DNA of 64,000 nt from Pseudarthrobacter equi (GTDB lineage Bacteria > Actinomycetota > Actinomycetes > Actinomycetales > Micrococcaceae). The notes under the pieces were generated by a model that was given only the letters and a program-made list of their open reading frames with translations, was not told the origin of the DNA and did no database searches. Location: contig NZ_LT629779.1 of NCBI RefSeq assembly GCF_900105535.1, positions 4,154,001 to 4,218,000 of the forward strand, given 5' to 3'. Of the stretch, positions 54,670 through 64,000 are shown piece after piece. How positions within the stretch are numbered: position 1 is the stretch's first letter; every line of letters begins with the position of its first letter. The position numbers and the translations under genes were made by a program.

Positions 54670-55896
54670 CTACTGCGCGGCGGGGAACAGCACTGAGACG
54701 GTGGCTCCACCGCCTGGAGTTTCACTGATGCTCAGTTCGCCTCCGTGTGACTGGGCAATCCGCTGGCAGGTAGCCAGGCCCAGGCCTGTTCCCGGGCCGT
54801 CGCCGGGCCGGTGAAGCCGGACCAGCGGTTCCACCGCCCGTCCCCGGTCCGCCGGCCTGATGCCTTTGCCGTTGTCCGCCACATGGACGGTGACGCCGCC
54901 AGGGCAGGTGGTGGCGGTGATGGCCACTTCCAGGCCCCGCCCGGGCTCCCGGTAGTTCAGCGAGTTGGCCAGCAGGTTCTGGATCAGGGTGCGCAGCTGC
55001 TGGCGGTCGGCGGTGAGTTCCGCATCCTCGCACAGGAAACCGCTGCCCAGCCCCAGGTCCACCCCGAGGTCCTGGGCCGCTTCTGCCGTGACGGCCAGCA
55101 GGGACACCCGCTCCAGATGCAGCTCCCCATCCGCGCGGGCGTAGTTGAGCACGTCTTCGAGGGTTCCCAGCATGCGCCGGCCGCCCGTTCCGATCAGTCC
55201 CAGGTATTCGGCTGCCGGGTGGTCCGGGGCCATGCCGGGATCGTCCTCGGCCAGCTCAACGTAGCCCAGGATGGTGGTCAGCGGAGCGCGGAGGTCATGG
55301 CTCACGCGGCCGGCGAACTCGGACAGCATGGCGTTGCTGCGACGCAGCTCCACCAGGGCATGGTCAAGCTGGAGCGTCCGGTGCTGGAGTTCGAGGAGTT
55401 CCACCACCTGCTGGGCCAGCACCTCCACCAGGTCTATCTGCTCCGGCGTGGGGAGTTCGGCCTGGTCCGAAAAGACGCACAGCGAACCCAGCACCAGGCC
55501 ATTAGACGTTCGCAGCGGCACGGAGGCGTAGAAGCGGACATCCGCGATTTCCCCCGTGACGAACGGGTTGGCGGCAAAGCGCGGGTCCAGGGAAGCGTCC
55601 CGCACCACAGTGGTTCCTGGATCCAGGAACACGGAGGCGCACATGGAGTCCTCGCGCGAGCAGATGCCGGCCGCGGTCCCGGACGCCGCAATCTGCAGCT
55701 GCTGGTCCGAGGTGATGATGTTGACCACGCCGTACGGCACCCCGCACAGTGATGCCGCCACGCGGACCAGGTTGTCGAGGGCGCCCTGCGCCTGGCGGTC
55801 AATAAGTATGGGGATAGTCCCCTCGTGGGCCGGCAGTAATCCGTATTCCTGCAGGCCAAGATCGCGTCCGGCGTCCTGATCGGTCAGCGTCTGCAT
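54670..55896 (-). CDS. GAF-domain sensor histidine kinase
   Basis: 408 aa, soluble. The GAF domain (about 30-170) includes GVPYGVVNIITSDQQLQIA and MCASVFLDPGTTVVRDASLD, the common EDSMC..-like input fold. A short coiled coil precedes the HisKA H box FAGRVSHDLRAPLTTILGYVE, and the HATPase domain has LIQNLLANSLNY, VADNGKGI and GTGLGLATC. No membrane segment is present, so the signal is intracellular. It lacks its own response-regulator gene; it is convergent with the PP2C response regulator operon, which may be its output. Confidence 0.9.
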   Translation of the reverse strand: MQTLTDQDAGRDLGLQEYGLLPAHEGTIPILIDRQAQGALDNLVRVAASLCGVPYGVVNIITSDQQLQIAASGTAAGICSREDSMCASVFLDPGTTVVRDASLDPRFAANPFVTGEIADVRFYASVPLRTSNGLVLGSLCVFSDQAELPTPEQIDLVEVLAQQVVELLELQHRTLQLDHALVELRRSNAMLSEFAGRVSHDLRAPLTTILGYVELAEDDPGMAPDHPAAEYLGLIGTGGRRMLGTLEDVLNYARADGELHLERVSLLAVTAEAAQDLGVDLGLGSGFLCEDAELTADRQQLRTLIQNLLANSLNYREPGRGLEVAITATTCPGGVTVHVADNGKGIRPADRGRAVEPLVRLHRPGDGPGTGLGLATCQRIAQSHGGELSISETPGGGATVSVLFPAAQ

Positions 55897-56050
55897 AGCG
55901 TCCCGTCCATATTCTGTTGACTCCCCAGTCTGTGTCAGCAGGCCTTTGAAAGGCCTTTCCGTGATGATACCGGGTAGGCCGCGGCGGTGTTGTAGTCTCT
56001 TGACACCACACCCTTCCTGCCCTTAGATATTACGTATGCTGAAATAACAG

Positions 56051-56065
56051 TTCCATGATGCGGAA
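56051..56065. promoter_or_regulatory. IclR-type 15-bp dyad before the urate genes
   Basis: TTCCATGATGCGGAA matches the sites before hyi and dctA. A weaker half site, TATGCTGAA, lies about 22 bp upstream. The IclR regulator two genes downstream (57163) is the likely binder. Confidence 0.65.
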
Positions 56066-56172
56066 CCTTAGTGGACATGCCTCGGCGAGTCCGTCACGAA
56101 GGCGCCGGGCAATCCGGCCTCCGCATAGCCGTCACCATGGATGCCAGCATCGCTACCGAGGAACCAGCCAGC

Positions 56173-56670
56173 ATGAAGCTTGCCGAATTCAACAGCGCGG
56201 ACCCCTCCTCCGCCGCAGACACCCTCAAGCCCTGCATCGATGTCACCCGCTGGGTGGATGCCGTCACCGCAGCCAGGCCCTTCGACACCAGGGAAGCCCT
56301 TTTGGCGTTCGCGTCCGGGGCCGCCAACCCCTTCACCCCCGCCGAGGTGGAGGCCGCCATGGCCCACCACCCCAGGATCGGGGAACGGCCGACGGCGGGT
56401 ACAGCCGAGGCGTCCATGTCCCGCTCCGAGCAGGCCGGCGTGGATCCCGCGGACGCCGCGGCGGCGGAGGCGCTGGCCCGCGGCAACCGGGAGTACGAGG
56501 AAAAGTTCGGCCGGGTGTTCCTTATCCGCGCCGCCGGCCGTACCGCGCCGGAAATCCTTGCGGCACTCAACAGCCGGCTCGCCAACACCCCCGCAGAGGA
56601 AGACACCATCGTGGCCCAGCAGCTGCGCGAAATCGCCGTACTCCGGCTCGAAGGACTGATCACCGAATGA
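56173..56670 (+). CDS. uraD: OHCU decarboxylase (2-oxo-4-hydroxy-4-carboxy-5-ureidoimidazoline decarboxylase)
   Basis: Converts OHCU to S-allantoin, the last step of the urate branch. 165 aa, all-helical. Motifs are MKLAEFNSAD, DVTRWVDAVTAARPFDTREAL, the active-site HHPRIGERP with the catalytic histidine, and ARGNREYEEKFGRVFLIRAAGRTAPEI. The start at 56173 matches the family N terminus; 56137 is possible. It overlaps the HIU hydrolase gene by ATGA. Confidence 0.93.
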   Translation: MKLAEFNSADPSSAADTLKPCIDVTRWVDAVTAARPFDTREALLAFASGAANPFTPAEVEAAMAHHPRIGERPTAGTAEASMSRSEQAGVDPADAAAAEALARGNREYEEKFGRVFLIRAAGRTAPEILAALNSRLANTPAEEDTIVAQQLREIAVLRLEGLITE

Positions 56671-57005
56671 GCGTCTCCCACGTCACCACCCACATCCTCG
56701 ACACCGGTGCCGGGCGCCCGGCGGCGGGCGTCGCCGTCGTCCTTTCGAAGAACGACGCCGGCACCTGGCGTGAGCTCGCCGCCTCCACTACCGATGCGGA
56801 CGGCCGCGCGAAGGACCTTGGCCCCGAGCAGCTGGAACCGGGCCACTACAAGCTGAACTTTGACACCGGCACGTATTACGCCGGCCTGCAGACCGCCACT
56901 TTCTTCCCCGAAGTGGACCTGGTTTTCGAAGTATCGGGCCCTGAGCACTACCACGTCCCGCTGCTGCTGAGCCCGTTCGCCTACTCCACCTACCGGGGCA
57001 GCTAG
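56667..57005 (+). CDS. uraH: 5-hydroxyisourate hydrolase (transthyretin-like)
   Basis: Hydrolyses 5-hydroxyisourate to OHCU. 112 aa, beta-sandwich. The active-site histidine lies in SHVTTHILDTGAGRPAAGV, the arginine and second histidine region in YHVPLLLSPFAYSTYRGS, and the C-terminal YRGS tetrapeptide distinguishes it from transthyretin. ATGA overlap with uraD indicates coupled translation. Urate oxidase, which normally supplies the substrate, is not next to it. Confidence 0.95.
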   Translation: MSVSHVTTHILDTGAGRPAAGVAVVLSKNDAGTWRELAASTTDADGRAKDLGPEQLEPGHYKLNFDTGTYYAGLQTATFFPEVDLVFEVSGPEHYHVPLLLSPFAYSTYRGS

Positions 57006-57162
57006 CACCCGTCCCGCTGCACCTTCGGCCTACGTCGCAGACCGTCCTGCCGGACACCGTGTCGTGCCGGTCACAGATCCCGGCATAGGATCGAATGGAG
57101 AAATCGACCAGCGCTTGCGGCCCTCCGGCACGCAAGCGGCAGCGACGACGTGGGAGCGCCTG

Positions 57163-57972
57163 ATGGCTTCGAACAACCACCCCGAACCCGACGCGGACGC
57201 CGAAAGCGGCCCGTCCGGCGGGGTGCAGTCCGTGGAGCGCGCCCTCGCGGTCCTGGAAATCCTGGCACGTGAAGGCCAGGCCGGAGTCAGTGAAATTGCC
57301 GAGGAAATGGGCATCCACAAGTCCACGGTGTCCCGGCTGATGGGATCCCTGGTCAGCCGGGACATGGTCCAGCAGAACAGCGACCGCGGAAAATACCAGC
57401 TGGGATTCGGCATCCTCCGACTCGCCAGCGTCATCCCCGGCCGGCTCAGCCTGGTCCACGAGGCACGGCCAGTCCTGGAGGGCCTCGCGGCCGAGTTCAA
57501 GGAGACGGTCAACCTGGCTGTACTGCGCTCCAACTACGCGGTCAACGTGGACCAGGCCATGGGACCCTCCACGCTGGCCACCTACGACTGGGTGGGCAGC
57601 CTGACCCCGCTGCACGCCACGTCCAGCGGAAAGATCCTCCTGGCCGCACTGGCTACGGAGGAACGCGACAGGATCCTGAAGGAGACCGGCCTCCCGGCCC
57701 GCACGTCCCGCACCGTCACCAACCGGCAGGAACTGGACCGCCAGCTGCTGGAAGCCGGCAACAAGGGTTACGCGGTGGTCCGCGAAGAGTTCGAGATCGG
57801 CCTGAACGCCATAGCGGTGCCGGTGCTCAACCACCAGGGCAACGTGGTGGGCTCCATCAGCATTTCCGGTCCGGCCTTCCGCTTCGACCCGGAAAAGATT
57901 CCGGGCCTGGTGGAGGCACTCCGGGAGGCAGGCCTCCAGATCAGCGCCAACATGGGGTACTCCAGGCGCTAA
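57163..57972 (+). CDS. IclR-family regulator of purine/allantoin catabolism (AllR-like)
   Basis: 269 aa. The HTH is GVQSVERALAVLEILAREGQ, VSEIAEEMGIHKSTVSRLMGSL; the effector domain has FGILRLASV, ETVNLAVLRSNYAVNVDQA, HATSSGKILLAAL and FEIGLNAIAVPVLNHQGNVV. The start at 57163 has GGGAG 6 bases upstream. Its position behind uraD-uraH, and the shared 15-bp dyads before uraD and hyi, support control by allantoin or glyoxylate as in AllR, though the ligand is inferred. Confidence 0.88.
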   Translation: MASNNHPEPDADAESGPSGGVQSVERALAVLEILAREGQAGVSEIAEEMGIHKSTVSRLMGSLVSRDMVQQNSDRGKYQLGFGILRLASVIPGRLSLVHEARPVLEGLAAEFKETVNLAVLRSNYAVNVDQAMGPSTLATYDWVGSLTPLHATSSGKILLAALATEERDRILKETGLPARTSRTVTNRQELDRQLLEAGNKGYAVVREEFEIGLNAIAVPVLNHQGNVVGSISISGPAFRFDPEKIPGLVEALREAGLQISANMGYSRR

Positions 57973-57980
57973 GCACCCCT

Positions 57981-58018
57981 AAGAATGGCCCTGGCCCGTA
58001 TGGGTCGGGGCCATTCTT
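57981..58018 (+). terminator. Terminator after the IclR gene
   Basis: AAGAATGGCCCTGGCCC pairs with GGGTCGGGGCCATTCTT over a 17-bp stem with a 4-base loop and ends in TTCTTGTG. Confidence 0.82.
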
Positions 58019-58471
58019 GTGTCCATTTCGGGCGATTTTGGTTCCCCCTGCGCAACCGTCGCCGCAGTGTGCAACAAATAGATTTCGCTTTCCTCACTGT
58101 CAAGCGGCCGGGTCTTGTTCCACCGGCAAGGTGAAATACCTTGACTTTAAATGTGGCGTAGCGCACTCTGTTGCCTAACGCGAATACTGTTGACCCTTGC
58201 GAAACACTCCCCAGGTGCTTTACCCGTCCGCCATCCCGGTCCGTCGGTATCTTCCAGCCGCCGCGACCCATACCAGAGGTAACTCCACGCACCACGCCTG
58301 CCGGCGCCGGGAAGAGACTGCCGGCAAGCACCTGCCTTAAAACAGCTACGCACCATCTACGGCGACATCATGGCCTTCAACTCCGGCGAAGTCCCCCAAG
58401 CTTCGATCCGGCGGACGCGCCAGGCCCTGCCATTGCGCATGTCCATGACCGCCGAGCAAAGGATCCAGCTC

Positions 58472-60388
58472 ATGGCTATCAATAGTGAATTAACCACCCC
58501 TAAACCCGGGCGTCCCGAGGACGACCAGGACAGCATTCCCGCCGAGGACGCACTCACGGAACCCCTCCCGGACACCGAGGAGTACGACCAGATCCTCGAG
58601 GAACTGCGCCAGACCAAGACCGAACATGCGGTGTCCCAGCGCCGCAACCGCAAGCTCACCCTGGACAAGGCAACTTTCGGAATCACGGGCGCCATCGCCG
58701 TCGCCTTCGTGCTCTGGGGTTTCTTCGGCAAGGACAGCCTGGCCGCCACCTCCAAGGACGCCCTTGATTGGGTCATGGAGTACACGGGCTGGCTCTTCAT
58801 GGTCCTCGCCTCCCTGTTTGTCGTCTTCGTCCTGTGGCTGGCCATGGGGAAGTTCGGCAACATCCCCCTCGGCAAGGACGGCGAAAAGCCCGAATTCCGC
58901 ACCGTGTCCTGGATCGCCATGATGTTCGCGGCCGGCATGGGCATCGGCCTGATGTTCTACGGCGTCGCAGAGCCGCTCTACCACTTCATCTCGCCGCCAC
59001 CCGGAACGGTTGACGGCCGCACACCCGCCGCCATCCAAACCGCCATGGCCACCTCGATCTTCCACTGGACCCTGCACCCCTGGGCCATGTACGCCGTGGT
59101 GGGCATTGCGATGGCCTACGGGACCTACCGGCTGGGCCGCAAGCAACTGATCTCCGCAGCGTTCACGTCACTGTTCGGCATCCGGACGGTTGAGGGACCG
59201 GTGGGCAAGTTCATCAACATCCTTGCCATCTTCGCCACGCTCTTCGGCACCGCCGCATCGCTGGGCCTGGGCGCCCTGCAGATCGGCAGCGGCCTCACCT
59301 CCAACGGCTGGGTGGGCGAAGTGGGAACCCCGGCACTGGTGGCCATCGTGGCCATCCTGACGGCATGCTTCGTGGCGTCCGCAGTCTCCGGCATCAGCCG
59401 CGGCATCCAGTGGCTGTCCAATATCAACATGGTCCTGGCCGTGGTCCTGGCGCTCATCGTGTTCATCGCCGGCCCCACCCTGTTCATCCTGAACCTCATC
59501 CCCTCGGCCGTGGGCGACTACGCCCGCGATCTGGCGGAGATGTCCTCCCGCACCGAGGCAGTTGGGGACGAGGCCCTGCGCACCTGGATGTCCAGTTGGA
59601 CCATCTTCTACTGGGCCTGGTGGATCTCCTGGACGCCCTTCGTCGGCATGTTCATCGCCCGCATCAGCCGCGGCCGCACCATCCGGCAGTTCGTCACCGG
59701 CGTCCTCCTGGTTCCCAGCGTTGTCAGCGTGATCTGGTTCGGAATTTTCGGCGGGGCAGCATTCGATGTGCAGCAGAAAGCTGACGAGGCAGGCCAGCCC
59801 GGCCTGATGACCGTCACCGACGGCGTGGCTTCGATCGACTTTGACGGGGCACTGTTCAACCTGGTGAAGAACCTGCCGATGCCGGGCTGGCTGACAGCCG
59901 CGGTGATCGTGCTGGCGATGGTCCTCGTAGCCATCTTCTTCATCACGGGCGCGGATTCAGCCTCACTGATCATGTCCTCCCTCAGCTCCAACGGAGCCTC
60001 GGATCCCAAGCGCGGACTCGTGATCTTCTGGGGCGCCCTCACCGGCGCCGTGGCCGCGGTGATGCTGCTGGCCGGCGGCGATGAACCGTCCGAAGCGTTG
60101 TCAGGCCTGCAAAGGATCACCATTGTGGCGGCGCTGCCGTTCGTCGTGGTGATGCTGCTGCTGTGCTTCGCCCTCGCCAAGGACCTGCGGCGGGACCCGC
60201 TGTCGCTGCGCCGCCGCCTGGCGACGTCCGTCGTCGAACGCGCCATCCGCACCGGCGTCGAACAGCACGGCGGCGTCCAGTTCGACCTAGTGACCCGGCA
60301 CGAACACAGCGAGAAGTGCGCGGAAGGGGAATCCTGCCCCGGCACGGGTTCCAGCGCTGTTTCCAGCGCCGAGGCCAGCAAGAACTAG
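58472..60388 (+). CDS. BCCT-family betaine/choline/carnitine transporter
   Basis: 638 aa, 12 membrane helices, sodium- or proton-coupled uptake of glycine betaine-type osmolytes. The glycine-rich helix is MMFAAGMGIGLMFYGVAEP (AGMGIGL), and the aromatic substrate box lies in FYWAWWISWTPFVGMFIARISRGRT. A 90-residue acidic N-terminal and a 100-residue C-terminal cytoplasmic tail are present, the latter often involved in osmosensing. AAAGGA precedes ATG 58472; earlier in-frame ATGs lack a comparable site. With purU and dimethylglycine oxidase downstream, nutrient uptake of betaine is as likely as osmoprotection. Confidence 0.9.
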   Translation: MAINSELTTPKPGRPEDDQDSIPAEDALTEPLPDTEEYDQILEELRQTKTEHAVSQRRNRKLTLDKATFGITGAIAVAFVLWGFFGKDSLAATSKDALDWVMEYTGWLFMVLASLFVVFVLWLAMGKFGNIPLGKDGEKPEFRTVSWIAMMFAAGMGIGLMFYGVAEPLYHFISPPPGTVDGRTPAAIQTAMATSIFHWTLHPWAMYAVVGIAMAYGTYRLGRKQLISAAFTSLFGIRTVEGPVGKFINILAIFATLFGTAASLGLGALQIGSGLTSNGWVGEVGTPALVAIVAILTACFVASAVSGISRGIQWLSNINMVLAVVLALIVFIAGPTLFILNLIPSAVGDYARDLAEMSSRTEAVGDEALRTWMSSWTIFYWAWWISWTPFVGMFIARISRGRTIRQFVTGVLLVPSVVSVIWFGIFGGAAFDVQQKADEAGQPGLMTVTDGVASIDFDGALFNLVKNLPMPGWLTAAVIVLAMVLVAIFFITGADSASLIMSSLSSNGASDPKRGLVIFWGALTGAVAAVMLLAGGDEPSEALSGLQRITIVAALPFVVVMLLLCFALAKDLRRDPLSLRRRLATSVVERAIRTGVEQHGGVQFDLVTRHEHSEKCAEGESCPGTGSSAVSSAEASKN

Positions 60389-60406
60389 CCAAACCACGCA
60401 AAAGAA

Positions 60407-60447
60407 GGTCCGGCCCTGGTGGATTTCCACCGGGGCCGGACCCTTTT
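60407..60447 (+). terminator. Rho-independent terminator after the BCCT gene
   Basis: A 17-bp stem (60407-60423 with 60426-60442, one G-T pair) capped tightly and followed by CTTTTT. Confidence 0.9.
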
Positions 60448-60529
60448 TGCTTCCCGCGCCCTTCAGGCGAGGACCAGGCTTTCCTCCGGTTCCACGGTGG
60501 ATCAGCCGAACTGTCCACCGAGGCGCCCG

Positions 60530-60650
60530 CCATGGGCCGGCTGCAGTGGCCGGGTGCAGGCACTGGCCGGGCGCATGGAGGTGGACCTCCTGCCGGGGTG
60601 GGGTTCGGGCATTTCCGTTGTGCTGCCGCTCGACCCGCCAGCGGCGCCGG
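60530..60650 (+). pseudogene. Fragment of a NarL-type sensor kinase C terminus
   Basis: One frame reads RVQALAGRMEVDLLPGWGSG then ISVVLPLDPP, the typical end of a HATPase domain in NarL/DegS-type kinases (usual form: R-V-x-A-L-G-G-x-L-x-V-x-S-x-P-G-x-G-T ... LPLD). The upstream G2 box is degraded (WAGCSG for GLAGL.G), there is no N-terminal part, and no stop follows at the expected place. It is most simply a decayed remnant. Confidence 0.45.
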
Positions 60651-60713
60651 GTGACGTCGCCGGCTGGAACCTGCTCCAAACGGTTTGGCCGCCAAGACAG
60701 CTTCAGTACGGGC

Positions 60714-60989
60714 CTAAACCCAGATCTGGTAGCCGGTGCCCTTGTCGAAAAGGCGGCGGGTATCGGCGCCGGCGCCGGCGAGCCACAGGACCGAATCGTC
60801 GTCCGCGGCCTGGTCCACCACGCCCGTCGCCACGTGCTCCCCGAGCAACCACACCTCCACGGTGTGTCCGGGAAGGCGGGCCCAGTCGGCCCGGACTCCC
60901 TGCACCGGCACGCTCTTTCCGCGGCCGTTCAGCCTTGCCTCGAGGGTGCTGCTTCCGGCATCCGCGACGGCGTGCACGCTGGGGTTCAT
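60714..60989 (-). CDS. Small protein of unknown function next to the dimethylglycine locus
   Basis: 91 aa (MNPSVHAVADAGSSTLEARL ... RRLFDKGTGYQIWV), probably a small beta-rich domain, with no cysteines or membrane segment. GGAGGAAGAG directly before the ATG is a strong ribosome site. A perfect TTGATATATCAA palindrome lies 53 bp upstream and resembles sequence in the purU promoter, so the neighbouring GntR regulator may control it. Function is not recognised. Confidence 0.68.
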   Translation of the reverse strand: MNPSVHAVADAGSSTLEARLNGRGKSVPVQGVRADWARLPGHTVEVWLLGEHVATGVVDQAADDDSVLWLAGAGADTRRLFDKGTGYQIWV

Positions 60990-61041
60990 CTCTTCCTCCG
61001 GATAGTGCGGTCAACCCTTCTGGGTTCGCATTGATATTTTT

Positions 61042-61053
61042 TTGATATATCAA
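61042..61053. promoter_or_regulatory. Palindrome TTGATATATCAA, candidate GntR operator
   Basis: A perfect 12-bp A/T-rich dyad in otherwise GC-rich DNA, upstream of the 91-aa gene and downstream of the GntR gene. A related ATATATCA element lies before purU. Confidence 0.6.
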
Positions 61054-61264
61054 TGGTGATCAAAGTATGACCCGGGTCACACGGGGCGTCAACACCGTTC
61101 CGGAATGTCGGCGGCATCGGCAGGAAATACGCCGCGCGCACAGCTGAACGGCAGCGCGATGGTGGCGCGGGCTGCTGGAGGGCGTGCCCCAACAGCGCCT
61201 GACGGTCGGCGTAATTGCAGGGCATCCGCTGACGGGATCCCCGTGGACCGACCCAAGGAGGCAC

Positions 61265-61945
61265 TCAGGCGCTGAACAATGCCTCACGGACGGCGCGCTC
61301 GAACCCGCTGACGTGCACGCGCGCCAGATCGGCCGCGCTGTCCTCATCGCCGTCGATGACCGCCCGCAGCAGGTTCAGGTGTTCATGCACATGGACCGAG
61401 AGGTCCGGCAGGCGGTCCACCACCATGCACCAGATCCTCGTTGCCAGGTTGTCGTAGCGGATCAGGATGTCTTCGAGGTGCGGGTTGGCGGCTGCCGCAT
61501 AGATGCTGTGGTGGACCCGGGAATCCAGCTGGAGGGTTTCCACCACGGAGGCTGCGCTGACATCGAAGGCCTCAACCTCGGCCAAAATGTCTTTGAGGTT
61601 CGCCCGGACGGCCGGCGAGGCAACACGCGCTGCGCGCGAAGCTGCCAAGGGCTCCAGTTGCGCGCGGATCTCAGAGATGAACGAAAGGTCGGTCACATCC
61701 ACGCGGGTGGCGAAGGTGCCGCGCCGGGGGTAGGTCACCACCAGCCTGTCCAGTTCCAGCCGCTTGAGGGCCTCGCGAACGGGCGTCCGCCCCACGCCCA
61801 GTGATTTGGACAGCGCATCGTCGTTAAGCAGGTCGCCCGGCTTGATGTCCAGCATCAGCAGCCTGTCGCGGATGCTTTCGTAGGCCACGTCCGCTAGCGA
61901 TTTCCTGGCGGCATCTTCCGCGAGCGCCAAAGTTTCAATTGCCAT
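61265..61945 (-). CDS. FadR/VanR-type GntR regulator of the dimethylglycine locus
   Basis: 226 aa. The winged helix (LADVAYESIRDRLLMLDIKP, DALSKSLGVGRTPVREALKRLELD) is followed by an FCD domain (FISEIRAQLEPLAASRAA, LDSRVHHSIYAAAANPHL, VHVHEHLNLLRAVIDGDE) with the metal-site histidines. ATG at 61945 has AAGAGGTCCTGCG upstream. It is divergent from purU-dimethylglycine oxidase and is the likely repressor of that operon. Confidence 0.88.
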   Translation of the reverse strand: MAIETLALAEDAARKSLADVAYESIRDRLLMLDIKPGDLLNDDALSKSLGVGRTPVREALKRLELDRLVVTYPRRGTFATRVDVTDLSFISEIRAQLEPLAASRAARVASPAVRANLKDILAEVEAFDVSAASVVETLQLDSRVHHSIYAAAANPHLEDILIRYDNLATRIWCMVVDRLPDLSVHVHEHLNLLRAVIDGDEDSAADLARVHVSGFERAVREALFSA

Positions 61946-62019
61946 CGCAGGACCTCTTCCCCTTGAGTCGAAAAAACCTATTGACCTCACCCACCGACCA
62001 GTATACGCTGATCTCCAAC

Positions 62020-62033
62020 CTAATATATCAGTA
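62020..62033. promoter_or_regulatory. Candidate GntR operator in the purU promoter
   Basis: CTAATATATCAGTA lies in the GntR-purU divergent gap and shares the ATATATCA core with TTGATATATCAA at 61042; a nearby AGTATACG may be a second half site. Confidence 0.45.
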
Positions 62034-62068
62034 CGCAACACAGGAATATATCTATAGAAGGAGGAGAC

Positions 62069-62989
62069 ATGACCCTGGTGGAAACAGCCTCATCGACGGC
62101 CCTCGGCGGGACCACGCTTACCGAAACGGTTGAGCAGCCGACGGATCAGAAGTTTGTCCTGACCCTGTCCTGCGGCGAGCGCGCCGGCATCGTCCAGGCC
62201 GTGACAACCTTCCTGTTCGACCGCGGCTTCAACATTGACGAGCACCAGCAGTTCGATGACAGCCTCCGCGAAACGCTGCACCTGCGTACCGCGTTCTCCG
62301 GTTCGCCGGCCTACACCCGGGAAACGCTCGAAGAAGAGTTCCGTCCCATCGCAGACCGGTTCGACATGAAGTTCAGCTTCAACGACCAGACCCAGCAGCG
62401 CGTGCTGGTGATGGTGTCCAAGTTCGGGCACTGCCTCAACGACCTCATCTTCCGCTGGCGCGGCGGCACCCTGGGCGGTGACCTCGTTGCAGTCGTGTCC
62501 AACCACGAAACCCACCGCGCGATGGCCGAGGCCGCCGGCCTGCCGTTCATCCACATTCCCGTCACCGCGGACACGAAGGCGGACGCCGAGCAGCGCCTGC
62601 TGGACCTGGTGGAGGAATACGACGTGGACCTGGTGGTCCTGGCCCGCTACATGCAGGTCCTGTCCAACGATCTGTGCCGTGCCCTCGAAGGCCGCGCCAT
62701 CAATATCCACCACTCCTTCCTGCCCGGCTTCAAGGGTGCAAAGCCCTACCACCAGGCCCACGCCCGCGGCGTCAAGCTCATCGGTGCCACCGCGCACTAC
62801 GTCACCGCCGATCTGGACGAGGGTCCCATCATCGAACAGGAAGTCATCCGGGTTGACCACAGCTTCGGACCGGGCACCCTGTCCACCGTGGGACAGGACG
62901 CCGAAGCCCTCGCCCTGTCCCGCGCCGTGCGGTGGCACTGCCAGCACCGCGTCCTGCTGGACCAGACCAGCACCGTGGTGTTCCGCTAG
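62069..62989 (+). CDS. purU: Formyltetrahydrofolate deformylase
   Basis: Hydrolyses 10-formyl-THF to formate and THF. 306 aa. The N-terminal ACT domain (FVLTLSCGERAGIVQAVTTF) is followed by a formyltransferase-like domain with LARYMQVLS, the INIHHSFLPGFKGAKPYHQA segment (asparagine and histidine of the active site) and IGATAHYVTADLDEGPII with the catalytic aspartate. AGAAGGAGG precedes ATG. In Arthrobacter betaine/sarcosine clusters PurU recycles folate loaded with methyl carbon by dimethylglycine and sarcosine oxidation. Confidence 0.95.
   Translation: MTLVETASSTALGGTTLTETVEQPTDQKFVLTLSCGERAGIVQAVTTFLFDRGFNIDEHQQFDDSLRETLHLRTAFSGSPAYTRETLEEEFRPIADRFDMKFSFNDQTQQRVLVMVSKFGHCLNDLIFRWRGGTLGGDLVAVVSNHETHRAMAEAAGLPFIHIPVTADTKADAEQRLLDLVEEYDVDLVVLARYMQVLSNDLCRALEGRAINIHHSFLPGFKGAKPYHQAHARGVKLIGATAHYVTADLDEGPIIEQEVIRVDHSFGPGTLSTVGQDAEALALSRAVRWHCQHRVLLDQTSTVVFR

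Positions 62990-64000
<1,011 letters not shown>

Overview
The window reads as chromosomal DNA of a high-GC actinobacterium, most likely Arthrobacter or Pseudarthrobacter. This rests on very GC-rich third codon positions, strong AGGAGG-type ribosome sites mixed with GTG/TTG starts, a DUF222/HNH endonuclease, a double-domain Lrp regulator, and a betaine transporter - GntR - purU - dimethylglycine oxidase neighbourhood of the kind described in Arthrobacter. No rRNA, tRNA, insertion sequence, prophage or CRISPR array was seen. The content is mostly nutrient-scavenging metabolism.

Layout. 0-3.5 kb: a partial nagB with a FadR-type regulator, a ZIP metal transporter, an orphan HATPase protein and an FMN reductase. 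3.7-11.2 kb: a pectin (rhamnogalacturonan) region with a cytoplasmic PL26-type exo-lyase and a secreted PL11 lyase, each preceded by a near-identical LacI-type operator, with a secreted polysaccharide deacetylase and an SRPBCC protein between. 11.4-15.3 kb: an M20 dipeptidase/MHS transporter pair with a divergent LysR gene. 15.3-22 kb: a Lrp/aminotransferase pair and miscellaneous genes. 22-29 kb: dctA, IclR plus an aromatic-acid-type MFS transporter, nagA, and a DUF222/HNH gene. 29-38 kb: a Rieske protein, unknown membrane and secreted proteins, a double-Lrp/M20D/MHS module, and a DUF808 protein.

38.2-45.3 kb is the glyoxylate/allantoin operon hyi-glxR-gcl-glxK-allB plus a winged-helix protein. 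45.3-50.5 kb holds two near-identical Bcp peroxiredoxins flanking a CotH-type lipoprotein, then a GNAT acetyltransferase, a DNA-alkylation-repair-like protein and two small proteins. 50.8-55.9 kb is a tightly overlapping operon: response regulator-PP2C phosphatase, cellulose-synthase-like GT2 with an unusual internal insertion, STAS protein and anti-sigma-type HATPase, facing a GAF histidine kinase. 56.1-58 kb is the urate branch (OHCU decarboxylase, HIU hydrolase, IclR regulator). 58.4-64 kb is betaine/dimethylglycine catabolism (BCCT carrier, GntR regulator, purU, truncated dimethylglycine oxidase).

The urate and glyoxylate blocks should together take 5-hydroxyisourate and allantoin towards glycerate 2-phosphate or 3-phosphate, but uricase and the allantoate-degrading step are not in the window. 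A 15-bp dyad (TTYCVYVWWGYRGAA) sits upstream of hyi, uraD and dctA and suggests one IclR-type regulon. The strongest candidates for something undescribed are the partner-switch/polysaccharide-synthase operon at 50.8-54.6 kb and a family of 32-bp-periodic intergenic repeats found at three separate loci.
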